Shown: positions 24,278-33,713 of the stretch, piece after piece
How the letters are laid out: every line of letters starts with the position of its first letter
Numbering within the stretch: the first letter of the stretch is position 1
Made by a program: the position numbers and the translations under genes
Notes under the pieces: model-generated
The model's database searches: none
Seen by the model: the letters and a program-made list of their open reading frames with translations, nothing else
Told to the model about the DNA's origin: nothing
Source of the DNA: Mucilaginibacter sp.
GTDB lineage: Bacteria > Bacteroidota > Bacteroidia > Sphingobacteriales > Sphingobacteriaceae
Reading direction: 5' to 3'
DNA length: 64,000 nt
NCBI RefSeq assembly: GCF_025359345.1
Contig: NZ_JANYGQ010000026.1
Span: forward strand, 310,001-374,000

Positions 24278-25297
24278 TTAAAATTCCATCTCCGGTGTGT
24301 ACTCACCCCTGCGGGCGGCATTGTCAAGACTTGCCCTGGTATAAAGCAGTTTTTGCGCGGCCTTTACATTTTTATCCTGCCCTTTCCAGGCATCCAGCGC
24401 CGGCTTCTGTATGGCGCGGGCAAACGAGAATGTAAGTGGCCATGGCAGCTTACCTTTATATTTTACGTGCATTGCATTTAAATGCGCAGTAGCCAGTTGT
24501 GGTGATTGTCCGCCCGATAAAAATGCAATCCCGGCAACTGAGGGAGGTACGTTGTGCAGAAGACACTCCACCGTTGCTTTTGCCACCTTATCAAGGTCTG
24601 CTTGCTTTTCCCTTTTAGTACCAGGCAACACCATATTGGGTTTAAGTATCAGTCCGCGCAGATCAACCTTTTGTTTTTCAAGCTGTTTAAAAAGTTCCTT
24701 TAGTGCCTTTGCGGTTACTTTGGCGCATTTCTTTAAGCTGTGGTCGCCCTCCATTATCACTTCGGGTTCAACAATGGGAACTATCGCGTTTTCCTGGCAA
24801 AGTGCAGCGTATCGTGCAAGCAAGTGCATGTTGGCTTCGATATTGCCTTTTGTGGGGATACCGTCGCCTATGGTAATAACAGCGCGCCATTTTGCGAAGC
24901 GGGCGCCAAGATCATAGTATTTCTCAAGTCGTTGTCTGAGCCCGTCAAGTCCCTCCGTGATTTTTTTACCGGGGAAATTGGCCATATCGACCGTGCCTTC
25001 ATCAACTTTAATACCGGGGATAATTCCCGATTTTTTCAGGATATCAATGAATAATTCACCTTTTTTGGTGGATTGATGGATGGTTTCATCATACAATATT
25101 GCACCGCTTAAGCATCTGCCCAGGTTTGGGGTGGTTAAAATCATTTCGCGGTAGGCACGGCGGTATTCGATGGTTTGCGGTATACCTGCTTCTTCAAAAC
25201 GTTTGTTGGCGGTGCTGGTGCTTTCGTCCATGGCCAGCAAACCTTTGTCGCCGGCCATAAGGGCAGTGGCGGTATTTATTAGTTCGTCTGTTTTCAT
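24278..25297 (-). CDS. Class I fructose-bisphosphate aldolase
   Basis: The protein has 339 residues from the ATG at 25297; an upstream ATG at 25351 adds 18 residues outside the family start and is less likely. It shows G-L-L-A-M-D-E-S-T, V-P-I-V-E-P-E-V, and the Schiff-base Lys in G-L-I-L-K-P-N-M, with F-L-S-G-G-Q-S. It splits fructose 1,6-bisphosphate in the cytoplasm. It is the class I (metal-free) type, which many Bacteroidota carry beside or instead of class II. It lies within a sugar gene row on the minus strand. Confidence 0.93.
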   Translation of the reverse strand: MKTDELINTATALMAGDKGLLAMDESTSTANKRFEEAGIPQTIEYRRAYREMILTTPNLGRCLSGAILYDETIHQSTKKGELFIDILKKSGIIPGIKVDEGTVDMANFPGKKITEGLDGLRQRLEKYYDLGARFAKWRAVITIGDGIPTKGNIEANMHLLARYAALCQENAIVPIVEPEVIMEGDHSLKKCAKVTAKALKELFKQLEKQKVDLRGLILKPNMVLPGTKREKQADLDKVAKATVECLLHNVPPSVAGIAFLSGGQSPQLATAHLNAMHVKYKGKLPWPLTFSFARAIQKPALDAWKGQDKNVKAAQKLLYTRASLDNAARRGEYTPEMEF

Positions 25298-25403
25298 TTT
25301 ATTCGGCGTTAATAGTTTCGGCTGATATAAAACACCAACAGACACCGGCATTAATTGTTGGTGAGCTAAGCAGATTGTTACAATAAAATGGTAATTGAAG
25401 CGG

Positions 25404-25533
25404 GTTCATGGTTGCTAGTTCATAGTTCATGGCCGAACAGTAAAGTTGGGTTATTCACAATGAATGATGAATGCCGATTACTTCCCGCAGTTTTTCTATG
25501 AACTATCCCGCGCGTGCGGGATCAACTATGAAC
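25404..25533. repeat. GTTCAT-word inverted element with inner palindrome
   Basis: Left words GTTCATGG, GTTCATA, GTTCATGG (25404-25432) face right words CTATGAACT and AACTATGAAC (25497-25533). The palindrome ATCCCGCGCGTGCGGGAT (25505-25522) lies inside. The element fills most of the 247-bp gap between the NagB-like and aldolase genes. Confidence 0.55.
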
Positions 25534-25544
25534 TTCTTCTGGCC

Positions 25545-26279
25545 TCAATGTCCATTTATCAATCCCGATGCCGCATCCTCATCCAGCATAACATGTCCCG
25601 ATGAAAGCGTTTGAAATATTGACGCGGGCACTTCGTTGGTAACATTGCCTTCCAACGCTGTAGCTATTATCCCGGCTTTTTTAATGCCCGAAGCAAGCAA
25701 CATGGGGATCCCGGCTTCCTGCAGGTGTTTAAGGCCAAGGGTTATGCCTTCGGTTAAATGGGTTTCGTGTTTGAAATATTTCTGGCCAACCTCCACGGTT
25801 ATTGGTGCCAATGGCGAATGATGTGCGTAGGAGTTGAAGTTTACCCCCGGTTCGTTAAGACCGATGTGCCCATTCATGCCAACACCTACCAGCATAATAG
25901 CCAGCGGGCCATGTTGCTTAATAAAGCTATCCATTGCTGCGCATGATGCATCAAGGTCGGCGGCTTTGGCATCAAAAACCATCATTTGCGATGGGCTTAT
26001 TTTTGCCGGGATAAAAAACGTTTCGTACAAAAAATTAGTACAGCTGCCCGCGTCATTTTTATCCATCCCAACCCATTCGTCAAGGCCCACAAACCAGCAT
26101 TGGCTAAAATCAACCTTGCCCTCGTTAGCATATTGTACAAGTAGCTTGTATATCCCCGCCGGGGTGTCGCCCGAGGTAAGGCAGAACAGCGAATCGGGCT
26201 TTTGCTGTACCTGTTTAACGATTATATCCGCAGCGGCGCGGCACATTTCGTTGTAGTTTTTATGGGTGAGTATTTTCAT
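25545..26279 (-). CDS. Glucosamine-6-phosphate deaminase-like protein (NagB/6PGL family)
   Basis: The protein has 244 residues. It carries C-L-T-S-G-D-T-P near the N-terminus, F-V-G-L-D-E-W-V-G, and the NagB signature G-V-G-M-N-G-H-I-G-L-N-E-P-G. This fits deamination of glucosamine 6-phosphate to fructose 6-phosphate better than lactonase activity. It starts 14 bp after the GH3 gene and is likely in the same transcript. Confidence 0.85.
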   Translation of the reverse strand: MKILTHKNYNEMCRAAADIIVKQVQQKPDSLFCLTSGDTPAGIYKLLVQYANEGKVDFSQCWFVGLDEWVGMDKNDAGSCTNFLYETFFIPAKISPSQMMVFDAKAADLDASCAAMDSFIKQHGPLAIMLVGVGMNGHIGLNEPGVNFNSYAHHSPLAPITVEVGQKYFKHETHLTEGITLGLKHLQEAGIPMLLASGIKKAGIIATALEGNVTNEVPASIFQTLSSGHVMLDEDAASGLINGH

Positions 26280-26293
26280 AACGTATGGGTCTT

Positions 26294-28528
26294 TTAGTTG
26301 TCCAGGTTGAAGCTATCCTGCAATCTGATATCGTCGGATGCGCTGCCAATCATCAGGTTAAATTCGCCGGGCTGGGTAATCCAGTCGAGTTTGTCATTAT
26401 AGAACGCAAGTTTGTCTTTAGTTATGGTAAATGTTATCGTCTTTTTTTCACCGGGCTGCAGCATCAGTTTTTTAAAATCCTTTAGTTCTTTAACGGGCCT
26501 TACGGGTTGCGATACCACATCGCGCAAGTAAAGCTGTGCAACCTCCTCGCCGGCATAATTCCCGGTGTTTTGCAAATCGAATGATACGGTAATATTGCCA
26601 TTTTTCAACATCGATTTTTTGTTGAGCTTAAGGTTATCATACTTAAAAGTAGTATAGCTTAGGCCATGCCCAAAAGCAAATTTAGGGCTGTTTAACAAAT
26701 CAATATAGGCCGATGTGTAGTTCACATCATTATCAGCATGTGCAGGTCTTCCTGTATTATAGTGGTTATAGTAAATTGGTATTTGCCCTTCGGTACGCGG
26801 GAAAGTGATAGGTAGTTTTGCCCCCGGATTATAACTGCCAAATAACACATCGGCAATGGCATTGCCTGCCTGGTTGCCCAGCCACCAGGTATACAAAATA
26901 GCCGGGGCATGGTCTGCAGTCCAGTCAAAAACCATCGGGCGACCAGCACAAAGCAACACCACCACAGGTTTGCCTGTGGCAACAATAGCTTTAATTAATT
27001 CTTCCTGCACACCTGGCAGGTGTATATTCGAGCGGCTTTTGGCCTCGCCGGTCATGTCAAAGCGTTCGCCCATGGCCATCACCACCACATCAGCCTGCAA
27101 AGCAGTTTTATATGCTTCGTTAAACCCTGTACGACTTGTATCTGTAACATCGCAACCCTGTGCGTAAAGCAGTTTGGTATTGCCGGCCTGCTGTTGCATA
27201 CCTTCGTAAAGCGATACTACCTGGTTTTCGTCGCCAACATCCAATGCCCAAAAGCCTTTGTTTTCCTTCTTAAGTTTTACCATAGGGCCAATAAGCGCTA
27301 CCGAGCTCAATTTTTTTGACAATGGTAAAATCTTATTATCGTTTTTTAATAATACAATGCTCTTGCGGGCAGCATCGCGGGTGGCTGCAATGGTTTCAGG
27401 CGTGTTAAGTACACGTTTTTCGCGTTCTGCATCGCTAAAGCGGTAAGGGTCGTCAAATAAACCCAACTCGTATTTTTTGGTGAGTATGCGCTTTACAGCC
27501 TCATCAATGGTAGCTATAGAGACCTTTTTAGCTGCCACCAGCTTAGCCAGGTTATTAATGTAGCTACGGCTTTCCATATCCATATCATTACCGGCATTGA
27601 TGGCGGCTTCGGCAGCCTCATAGTTATCCTTTACATAGCCATGGTTTATCATTTCGCCGATGGAACCCCAGTCGCTCACTACAAAACCTTTAAATCCCCA
27701 CTTGTTTTTTAAGATATCGCGCTGCAAATAATGGCTTGCCGAAGCAGGCGTTCCGTTTAAGTCGTTAAAAGAGTTCATGAATGTGCCAACACCAGCGTCA
27801 AGCGCCGCTTTGAAGGGTGGGAGGTAAACTTCCCACAAGGTCCGCAGGCTCATATCAACACTGTTGTAATCGCGCCCGCCAATTGCTGCGCCGTAAGCTG
27901 TAAAGTGTTTGGCGCAGGCCATTACAGCATCTAAATTACCGAGGCCATTCCCCTGGAAGCCCTTAACTCTCGCCGTTGCGATTAATGAACCCAGGTACGG
28001 GTCCTCGCCTGCCCCTTCCATTACCCGGCCCCAGCGCGGGTCGCGGGCGATATCAACCATGGGCGCAAATGTCCAGTGTACGCCGCCGGCGGCAGCCTCG
28101 GTTGCCGCAATTCGTGCCGATTTTTTTATGACATCCAAATCCCAGCTTGCAGCCTCGGCCAATGGAATAGGGAAAGTTACGCTATAGCCGTGTATCACAT
28201 CCTGCCCAAATAGCAACGGTGTTTTTAACCGCGATTTCATAGCTGCTTCCTGGAACACCCGGGTGTGCTGTACGCCTACGATGTTTAGGATTGAGCCAAC
28301 TTCGCCGCGTTTAATGGCATCAAGCTTGTTGCCAACGTCGGTAGTAACCGGGCCGGTAGCCGCCCAATCGCCGTTATATTGGTTTAGCTGGCCAATTTTT
28401 TCGGCCAGGGTCATCTTTTTTAATAACGCCTCAACTTTTTGCGGGATGCTTTTTGGCTGCGCATAAGTTGCACTAATAGCTATAAAGCAAACTAAACAGG
28501 CTGCTGTTATGGGATTGATACGGGTCAT
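26294..28528 (-). CDS. Glycoside hydrolase family 3, BglX-like beta-glucosidase
   Basis: The protein has 744 residues with a signal peptide (1-24, ending T-Y-A-Q), so periplasmic. The N-terminal GH3 barrel (about 35-370) holds K-H-F-T-A-Y-G and the nucleophile Asp in F-V-V-S-D-W-G-S. The second GH3 domain spans about 390-610 and a fibronectin-III-like domain about 660-735. Length and order match BglX. It probably releases glucose or related sugars from oligosaccharides. A perfect inverted repeat lies 93 bp upstream (28621-28656). Confidence 0.92.
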   Translation of the reverse strand: MTRINPITAACLVCFIAISATYAQPKSIPQKVEALLKKMTLAEKIGQLNQYNGDWAATGPVTTDVGNKLDAIKRGEVGSILNIVGVQHTRVFQEAAMKSRLKTPLLFGQDVIHGYSVTFPIPLAEAASWDLDVIKKSARIAATEAAAGGVHWTFAPMVDIARDPRWGRVMEGAGEDPYLGSLIATARVKGFQGNGLGNLDAVMACAKHFTAYGAAIGGRDYNSVDMSLRTLWEVYLPPFKAALDAGVGTFMNSFNDLNGTPASASHYLQRDILKNKWGFKGFVVSDWGSIGEMINHGYVKDNYEAAEAAINAGNDMDMESRSYINNLAKLVAAKKVSIATIDEAVKRILTKKYELGLFDDPYRFSDAEREKRVLNTPETIAATRDAARKSIVLLKNDNKILPLSKKLSSVALIGPMVKLKKENKGFWALDVGDENQVVSLYEGMQQQAGNTKLLYAQGCDVTDTSRTGFNEAYKTALQADVVVMAMGERFDMTGEAKSRSNIHLPGVQEELIKAIVATGKPVVVLLCAGRPMVFDWTADHAPAILYTWWLGNQAGNAIADVLFGSYNPGAKLPITFPRTEGQIPIYYNHYNTGRPAHADNDVNYTSAYIDLLNSPKFAFGHGLSYTTFKYDNLKLNKKSMLKNGNITVSFDLQNTGNYAGEEVAQLYLRDVVSQPVRPVKELKDFKKLMLQPGEKKTITFTITKDKLAFYNDKLDWITQPGEFNLMIGSASDDIRLQDSFNLDN

Positions 28529-28620
28529 TTTTGGTAGAGGCTTATACCGGGCTTATTTTATTCAAGATTACAGAATAAAACTTTAAGGGAGAAATTAAGT
28601 AGAAAATGGACGGATTGGAT

Positions 28621-28656
28621 AACATGTCCAGCTTTTTGATGAAAACTGGACATGTT
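28621..28656. promoter_or_regulatory. Perfect 11-bp inverted repeat upstream of the GH3 gene
   Basis: AACATGTCCAG (28621-28631) and CTGGACATGTT (28646-28656) are exact complements with a 14-base spacer. No T-run follows on either strand, so an operator is more likely than a terminator. Confidence 0.5.
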
Positions 28657-28741
28657 ACTTTTGAGTAGGAGCAATGAAAATGTACTGCATCTCAATTGAT
28701 GCGGTATACTCTACATACATACTATAGTATATAGCATTAAA

Positions 28742-28769
28742 AAGCCGCTCACCAAATTGGCAGCGGCTT
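28742..28769 (-). terminator. Intrinsic terminator of the small membrane-protein gene
   Basis: AAGCCGCT (28742-28749) pairs with AGCGGCTT (28762-28769); on the minus strand the stem is followed by T residues. It lies 12 bp after the stop of the small gene at 28781. Confidence 0.75.
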
Positions 28770-28780
28770 GCTAAAACTTT

Positions 28781-28978
28781 TTAGTTTGCATGGCTTTTTA
28801 TCTTGTCATGCTTAATTTCTTCTAAAAAACCATGCTCGTTAATAGCATAATTGGCCTCCGAAGTATCACTATGGTTTTTAGGAATTTTGATTGCCATGGC
28901 CTGTTTTTTATACGGAAATATAACAGGCAAAATTAGCACTGCAAGTAAAGCGCTGATTTCAAGTAGTTCGATAAGCAT
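28781..28978 (-). CDS. Small single-pass membrane protein, unknown
   Basis: The protein has 65 residues from the ATG at 28978; an earlier in-frame start at 29014 adds 12 residues. A hydrophobic helix covers residues about 3-20 (I-E-L-L-E-I-S-A-L-L-A-V-L-I-L-P), then a charged tail ending I-K-S-H-A-N. No family recognised. A terminator follows directly, and CAGTAT/ATACTG (29033-29047) forms an inverted repeat upstream, both of which support a real gene. Confidence 0.5.
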   Translation of the reverse strand: MLIELLEISALLAVLILPVIFPYKKQAMAIKIPKNHSDTSEANYAINEHGFLEEIKHDKIKSHAN

Positions 28979-29322
28979 ATATTTTATACTAGTTAAATTA
29001 ATAGCAAAAAGCACCTATAATTGGTTTATGTACAGTATTTTATACTGCCCATAATTTTAGGCGAAAGTGCCAATTGCATAAACAAAGCTAAATCAATGCC
29101 AAATATTTTCATAGTGTTTTAACACTACTTGCAAATTATTAATAAAACCTCATCAAGCTAAAATTATTTGGTTGTAAAGCCCCTTAACCCTATCATATTG
29201 ATAAGCAATTAGCCGTTTAAACGCATTTTTAATATTTCATATTTTGCTGTTTTGTACGATAAAACAAACGAAATATCGTCTAATTCTGCGTGAAAAAGTA
29301 CACATCTTGGACTGTTAACCAG

Positions 29323-29378
29323 TTTACAATTACTTAACATTATAATAACATTCTAGATAATTGTAAACCGTCTCTTTG
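29323..29378 (+). promoter_or_regulatory. Candidate Pho box array and promoter of pstS
   Basis: TTTACA (29323), TTAACA (29334), ATAACA (29345) and GATAAT (29356, weak) follow every 11 bp. Nine bases after the last is TCTCTTTG (29371-29378), one mismatch from TAnnTTTG. TTTACA and TTAACA match the B. subtilis PhoP half-site TT(A/C/T)ACA closely and pstS is the classical Pho gene. The other 300 bp of this gap are A/T-rich with no gene seen. Confidence 0.65.
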
Positions 29379-29400
29379 TAATCAATATTAAATTATCATT

Positions 29401-30519
29401 ATGAAATTGAAAACCATGAAGATTAGTAAGCTTTCCCTTTTAGGATTAGCGGTAGCTGCTTCGGCTTTATTTAGCTGCGGTGGCAATAATACAAAAACAG
29501 GCGGCGACAGTACGTCCAAGCCGGCTACAGCATCAGCAACCGATGCTAACACGTTGCTTGGCGCGGGTAGTACCTTTGTTTACCCGCTTTTCTCAAAGCT
29601 ATTTGCTGAGTATGATAAAGCAACAGGCGTAAAAGTAAACTACCAGTCGATTGGCTCTGGTGGCGGCATTTTACAGCTTACCAATAAAACTATCGACTTT
29701 GGCGATTCAGATGCACCATTAACCGACGACCAGGCTAAAAAAATAGGGGTTGATGTTTTGCATATCCCAATGTGTGCCGGTGCCGTGGTTATCAGCTATA
29801 ACCTGCCTGATGTAAAAAGCACCTTAAAACTTGACCCGGACGTGCTTGCCAATATATTTTTAGGCAAAATTACCAAGTGGGACGATGCAGCCATTGCAAA
29901 AATAAACCCAGGCGTTAAACTGCCATCAACCGGTATTTTTATCGCTCACCGCAGCGATGGTAGCGGAACTACCAATATTTTCACTACCTATCTTTCAAAA
30001 GTTAGCGCCGACTGGAACACCAAACCGGGCAAAGGCTCGGCTATAAACTGGCCTGTTGGTTTGGGTGGTAAAGGTAACGAGGGTGTTGCAGGTTTAATAA
30101 AACAAACCCCCGGTGCAATTGGCTATATCGAGTTGTCATACGCCATTCAAAATAAAATGACCTTTGCCGATTTAAAAAACAAAAGCGGCAACTATATCAC
30201 CCCAACTGTTGCGTCAACCAGTGCAGCCGGTAATATTACTATCCCTGATGACGCAAAAGTTTCGTTAAGCAATACCGATGCAAAAGATGGTTACCCTATC
30301 AGCGGTTTAACCTGGGCGCTTATCTATAAAGAGCAAAACTATGCCGGCCGTACTAAAGACCGTGCCGATAAAGTAGTTAAACTGCTTTGGTGGAACATAC
30401 ACGAAGGCCAGAAATATTGTAACGACTTAAACTATGCGCCGCTTTCGACCGCTGCCGTGGCAGTTGCCGAAAAGATTTTGAAGTCGGCAACGTACGACGG
30501 AAAAGCAATTCAACAGTAA
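29401..30519 (+). CDS. pstS: Phosphate ABC transporter substrate-binding lipoprotein PstS
   Basis: The protein has 372 residues. The lipobox is L-F-S-C-G-G, followed by a Ser/Thr/Asp linker. The phosphate-binding loops are visible: G-A-G-S-T-F-V-Y-P, Y-Q-S-I-G-S-G-G-G, D-F-G-D-S-D-A-P and R-S-D-G-S-G-T-T. It captures phosphate for the PstCAB transporter. No pstC, pstA, pstB or phoU lies next to it; a terminator follows, so it is transcribed alone. A second ATG at 29416 is also possible as start. Confidence 0.93.
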   Translation: MKLKTMKISKLSLLGLAVAASALFSCGGNNTKTGGDSTSKPATASATDANTLLGAGSTFVYPLFSKLFAEYDKATGVKVNYQSIGSGGGILQLTNKTIDFGDSDAPLTDDQAKKIGVDVLHIPMCAGAVVISYNLPDVKSTLKLDPDVLANIFLGKITKWDDAAIAKINPGVKLPSTGIFIAHRSDGSGTTNIFTTYLSKVSADWNTKPGKGSAINWPVGLGGKGNEGVAGLIKQTPGAIGYIELSYAIQNKMTFADLKNKSGNYITPTVASTSAAGNITIPDDAKVSLSNTDAKDGYPISGLTWALIYKEQNYAGRTKDRADKVVKLLWWNIHEGQKYCNDLNYAPLSTAAVAVAEKILKSATYDGKAIQQ

Positions 30520-30541
30520 AGATTAATACGATTTATAATAC

Positions 30542-30574
30542 AGCCTTGCAGATGTTTATTTGCAGGGCTTTTTT
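30542..30574 (+). terminator. Terminator of pstS
   Basis: AGCCTTGCA (30542-30550) pairs with TGCAGGGCT (30561-30569) with one G-U pair, followed by a T-run. Confidence 0.8.
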
Positions 30575-30640
30575 ATTTGGATAAAAACGGATACAAATTG
30601 GATATATCCGTTTAATTTTATCGCAATCATAAATCAATCC

Positions 30641-31366
30641 ATGACCTTCGCCCAAAAAGTAATTCAATTCAACAACCAACTGGATTTTAAAGGAACGCTG
30701 CCTCCGGGCATCAAGATCATGAACCCCTACAAGGAAAACGGGCAGGCCAGCCGGATTATGAATGAATTTTACACCAAATATTATAACGACTATAACGAGC
30801 GGTATTTAATATTGGGCATTAACCCGGGCAGGTTTGGGAGTGGTGTTACAGGCGTGGCATTTACAGATTCGAAACGGTTGAAGTCTGTATGCGGGATAAA
30901 TTATGAGGGTAAAGAAACACACGAACCCTCATCGGTATTTATTTATGAGATGATAGCTGCCTTTGGCGGTGCTGAAGAATTTTACAGGCACATTTATATC
31001 AACTCCATTTGCCCGCTGGGCTTTACGGCTGATACAAAAGACGGCAAAGAAATAAACTACAATTATTACGACAGTAAAGAACTTACTGCCTCCGTTTACG
31101 ATTTTATTACCTGGAACATTCAAACCCAAATAGACCTGGGCTGCTATACCGATACCTGCTTTTGCTTCGGTACCGGCAAAAACGAAACATTTTTACGTAA
31201 GCTTAACGAGAAGAAGGGTTACTTTAAAAACATTGTTGCTTTAGAGCATCCACGGTTTATTATGCAGTACAAGGCAAAAACAAAGCAACAATACATTGAA
31301 AAATATATTGCTGCTTTTAGAAGTAACATACCTACATTAGACTATAAAGACTCACAAGAACTTTAA
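30641..31366 (+). CDS. SMUG2-like uracil-DNA glycosylase family protein (DUF4918)
   Basis: The protein has 241 residues from the ATG at 30641; the longer frame from 30560 overlaps the pstS terminator and is rejected. The first active-site motif reads L-G-I-N-P-G-R-F-G-S-G-V-T-G and the later L-E-H-P-R-F carries the second-motif His. It should remove uracil or oxidised pyrimidines from DNA. It is not adjacent to other repair genes here. Confidence 0.8.
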   Translation: MTFAQKVIQFNNQLDFKGTLPPGIKIMNPYKENGQASRIMNEFYTKYYNDYNERYLILGINPGRFGSGVTGVAFTDSKRLKSVCGINYEGKETHEPSSVFIYEMIAAFGGAEEFYRHIYINSICPLGFTADTKDGKEINYNYYDSKELTASVYDFITWNIQTQIDLGCYTDTCFCFGTGKNETFLRKLNEKKGYFKNIVALEHPRFIMQYKAKTKQQYIEKYIAAFRSNIPTLDYKDSQEL

Positions 31367-31379
31367 CTAAAACGTTCTC

Positions 31380-32636
31380 TTATTTCCCAAACAGGAAATT
31401 TATGCCGGCTTTATAAGCAATTACATGGGCAGCGTAATTTGTGTTGCTTAGTATTGGTGACGACAACCAATACGAACCAAATATTTCCAGTTTGTTATTT
31501 AATAAAACGCCGGCCTTTAGAGGAAACGAATACCACATCTTATCAAACTGCGCATATTTTTTTTCATTCACAACCTGCCCGTCGCTGTACATTGTCAAAT
31601 AATGGTAATCGTTATAAAACGCGAAATTAAAAGCTACCCCTGCTCCTAAAAACGCCTTGACCCCCGGCGTTGAATAGACGTTGTAAATAAATTGCGGAAT
31701 AACTGAAATATTTAATTGTTTAACATCCAGGCTTGAGTTAATTATAAAAGCACCGGGCGTTGACAGATTGAAATTATAATGATTGGCGGCTGCCATTAAC
31801 TCCGCTCTGAAAACTACCTTCTGTGTATTTTTATTCAGGATCAAATCCGCCCCGGCTGAAAATTCCGGCGCAGTATGGCTACGGCTGGTGCCATCAGGAA
31901 AGGGCCCGTTTTCTCCGCTAAAAGTTAATTTATTTGCTGTAATGCCTGCCCCGGCAAAAAAACGCACTGCTGAAAGCTTATCATGCAAAAACTGTGTGTT
32001 TGATCCTCCGTTTATCGTATTTGCGATAGCCTTCAATTCTGTTTCCGAGTAACCGGCCGATTGGATCCGCTGAACTAAGCTTTTGTTGTCTGGCTGATAG
32101 GTATATGCAAATGCTAATAACTGCGTCCGGTACGCGTATATAGTTTTTACCGAAGAGTTGTCATCTGCATCCAGATAAACAAAATAGTCAAGTTCCTTCA
32201 AGCGACCATCTTTTACGTCTTTAATATAAAATCGTGTTTTAATATTATCGGTTAAATAATAAAGGGATACACCTTTACCCGTAGTTACTGTTCTTAAAAA
32301 TACCGTATCCGTTACACGGGCTGTATCTACACCAACAGCCAGGCTGCCAACTTCAACATTCCCGGCACTGATACTAACCACGGCGCGTTCAAAGTATTCA
32401 AGGCTGGCAATACCAAAAGCCTGAGTGTTACTGGCTGTTAACTTTTGGACTGTGCTATTCGGGTTTGTCTTAAAATTGAACGAACGTGGGTTTTGTTTCC
32501 ATTCCCGGTAGTCAATATATCCCTTTACAGTGTCGTTTTTGAGATCAACCAGGTACCCCGGTTTAAAATTGCTTTGAGCAAAAGATATAAAGGGCAGTAA
32601 AATGGATAGCATTACCCATTTTGGTGATTTTTTCAT
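31380..32636 (-). CDS. Putative outer-membrane beta-barrel protein, unknown
   Basis: The protein has 418 residues with a signal peptide (1-20, ending S-F-A-Q). The N-terminal third starts F-K-P-G-Y-L-V-D-L-K-N-D-T-V-K-G, a sequence type often seen in Bacteroidota surface proteins. The C-terminal 200 residues show the alternating pattern and final Phe of an OMP barrel (I-N-F-L-F-G-K). Function unknown. It converges on the SMUG2-like gene with 13 bp between stops. Confidence 0.7.
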   Translation of the reverse strand: MKKSPKWVMLSILLPFISFAQSNFKPGYLVDLKNDTVKGYIDYREWKQNPRSFNFKTNPNSTVQKLTASNTQAFGIASLEYFERAVVSISAGNVEVGSLAVGVDTARVTDTVFLRTVTTGKGVSLYYLTDNIKTRFYIKDVKDGRLKELDYFVYLDADDNSSVKTIYAYRTQLLAFAYTYQPDNKSLVQRIQSAGYSETELKAIANTINGGSNTQFLHDKLSAVRFFAGAGITANKLTFSGENGPFPDGTSRSHTAPEFSAGADLILNKNTQKVVFRAELMAAANHYNFNLSTPGAFIINSSLDVKQLNISVIPQFIYNVYSTPGVKAFLGAGVAFNFAFYNDYHYLTMYSDGQVVNEKKYAQFDKMWYSFPLKAGVLLNNKLEIFGSYWLSSPILSNTNYAAHVIAYKAGINFLFGK

Positions 32637-32742
32637 CGTATATATTTGTTGTGATAACGCTTACAGGCAATAAACATAGACATTTTTGGCCGGCAGTTAA
32701 AATAACTGCCAGCTTTAATTCGCTTTAAAACCGGGGGATGTA

Positions 32743-33591
32743 TTAAGCGCTATAATCAATCAGTACCTGCCTGGCCTCGCCTAATCCGTCAATTCCCAAT
32801 TCAATCACATCACCGGCTTTTAAATACACAGGTGGCTTCATTCCCAGGGCCACTCCGGCAGGTGTACCGGTTGATATAATATCGCCCGGTAATAAAGTCA
32901 TGAACTGGCTGGTGTACGAAATTAAGTGCGGGATATTAAATATAAAGTTCGAGGTATTGCCATCCTGCATGGTTTTGCCGTTAACTTTTAGCCAAAGGCG
33001 CAGGTTATGCGGGTCGGCTATTTCCTCTTTGGTGGCAAAGAATGGGCCGATGGGGGCGAACGTATCGCAGCCTTTTCCCTTATCCCAGGTACCGCCGCGC
33101 TCAATCTGGAATTCACGTTCAGATACATCGTTATGTAAAACATATCCTGCCACATAGTCCATAGCATCTTCTTCGCTTACGTAGCTCGCTTTTTTGCCCA
33201 TAACAATAGCCAATTCAACTTCCCAATCAGTTTTTACAGAGTTTTTTGGGATGATGATATTATCAAAAGGCCCGGTAATAGCTGTGGTCGATTTCATAAA
33301 TATCACCGGCTCGGTAGGAGGAGTGGCATTGGTTTCCCTGGCATGGTCGATATAATTTAAACCGATGCAAACAATTTTTGATGGCCGGCCCAGCGGGCAA
33401 CCCAGTCTCACATCTTCATTAATCTCAGGTAACAGGCTATCCTCTAAAAAATAGCTTAAACGGGTTAGGCCATCGTTTTCAAAGAATGATTCACCATAGT
33501 CCTCGCCAAAAGCGGAAGTGTCGTATTTTTTATCGTTGATGATAACACCGGTTTTTTCCTTGCCGGCTTCACCAAATCGTATTAATTTCAT
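32743..33591 (-). CDS. Fumarylacetoacetate-hydrolase-family enzyme (probable 2,4-diketo-3-deoxy-L-fuconate hydrolase)
   Basis: The protein has 282 residues, the length of single-domain FAH-family hydrolases. Signature parts: C-I-G-L-N-Y-I-D-H-A, D-W-E-V-E-L-A-I-V-M-G, D-V-S-E-R-E-F-Q and G-D-I-I-S-T-G-T-P-A-G-V. In the non-phosphorylating L-fucose route this family splits 2,4-diketo-3-deoxy-L-fuconate to pyruvate and lactate. The neighbouring fucosidase, mutarotase, SDR and dehydratase genes support that reading. It is the last gene of the row. Confidence 0.85.
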   Translation of the reverse strand: MKLIRFGEAGKEKTGVIINDKKYDTSAFGEDYGESFFENDGLTRLSYFLEDSLLPEINEDVRLGCPLGRPSKIVCIGLNYIDHARETNATPPTEPVIFMKSTTAITGPFDNIIIPKNSVKTDWEVELAIVMGKKASYVSEEDAMDYVAGYVLHNDVSEREFQIERGGTWDKGKGCDTFAPIGPFFATKEEIADPHNLRLWLKVNGKTMQDGNTSNFIFNIPHLISYTSQFMTLLPGDIISTGTPAGVALGMKPPVYLKAGDVIELGIDGLGEARQVLIDYSA

Positions 33592-33599
33592 GTGTGTTT

Positions 33600-33713
33600 A
33601 TTTATTTCGGATGTTCGATGTCGGATTTGTTTTTATTTCGGATGTTTTATTTTTGAATGCTTGATTTTTAAGTTATTTTTTTTAATTCCGAAATCGAAAT
33701 TCCGAAATCAACT
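33600..33713. repeat. Intercistronic TTCGGAT/CCGAAAT hairpin, copy 1
   Basis: The left part has words TTTCGGATG and GTCGGATTT; the right part (33684-33709) repeats AATTCCGAAATCGAAATTCC. A 26-bp segment is identical to 34553-34578. The two halves can pair into a long hairpin that fills the gap between two operon genes. Confidence 0.7.

Noticed and set aside
25298..25351. N-terminal extension of the aldolase from an upstream ATG
   Set aside because: The extra 18 residues lie outside the family start and the internal ATG at 25297 gives the usual N-terminus.
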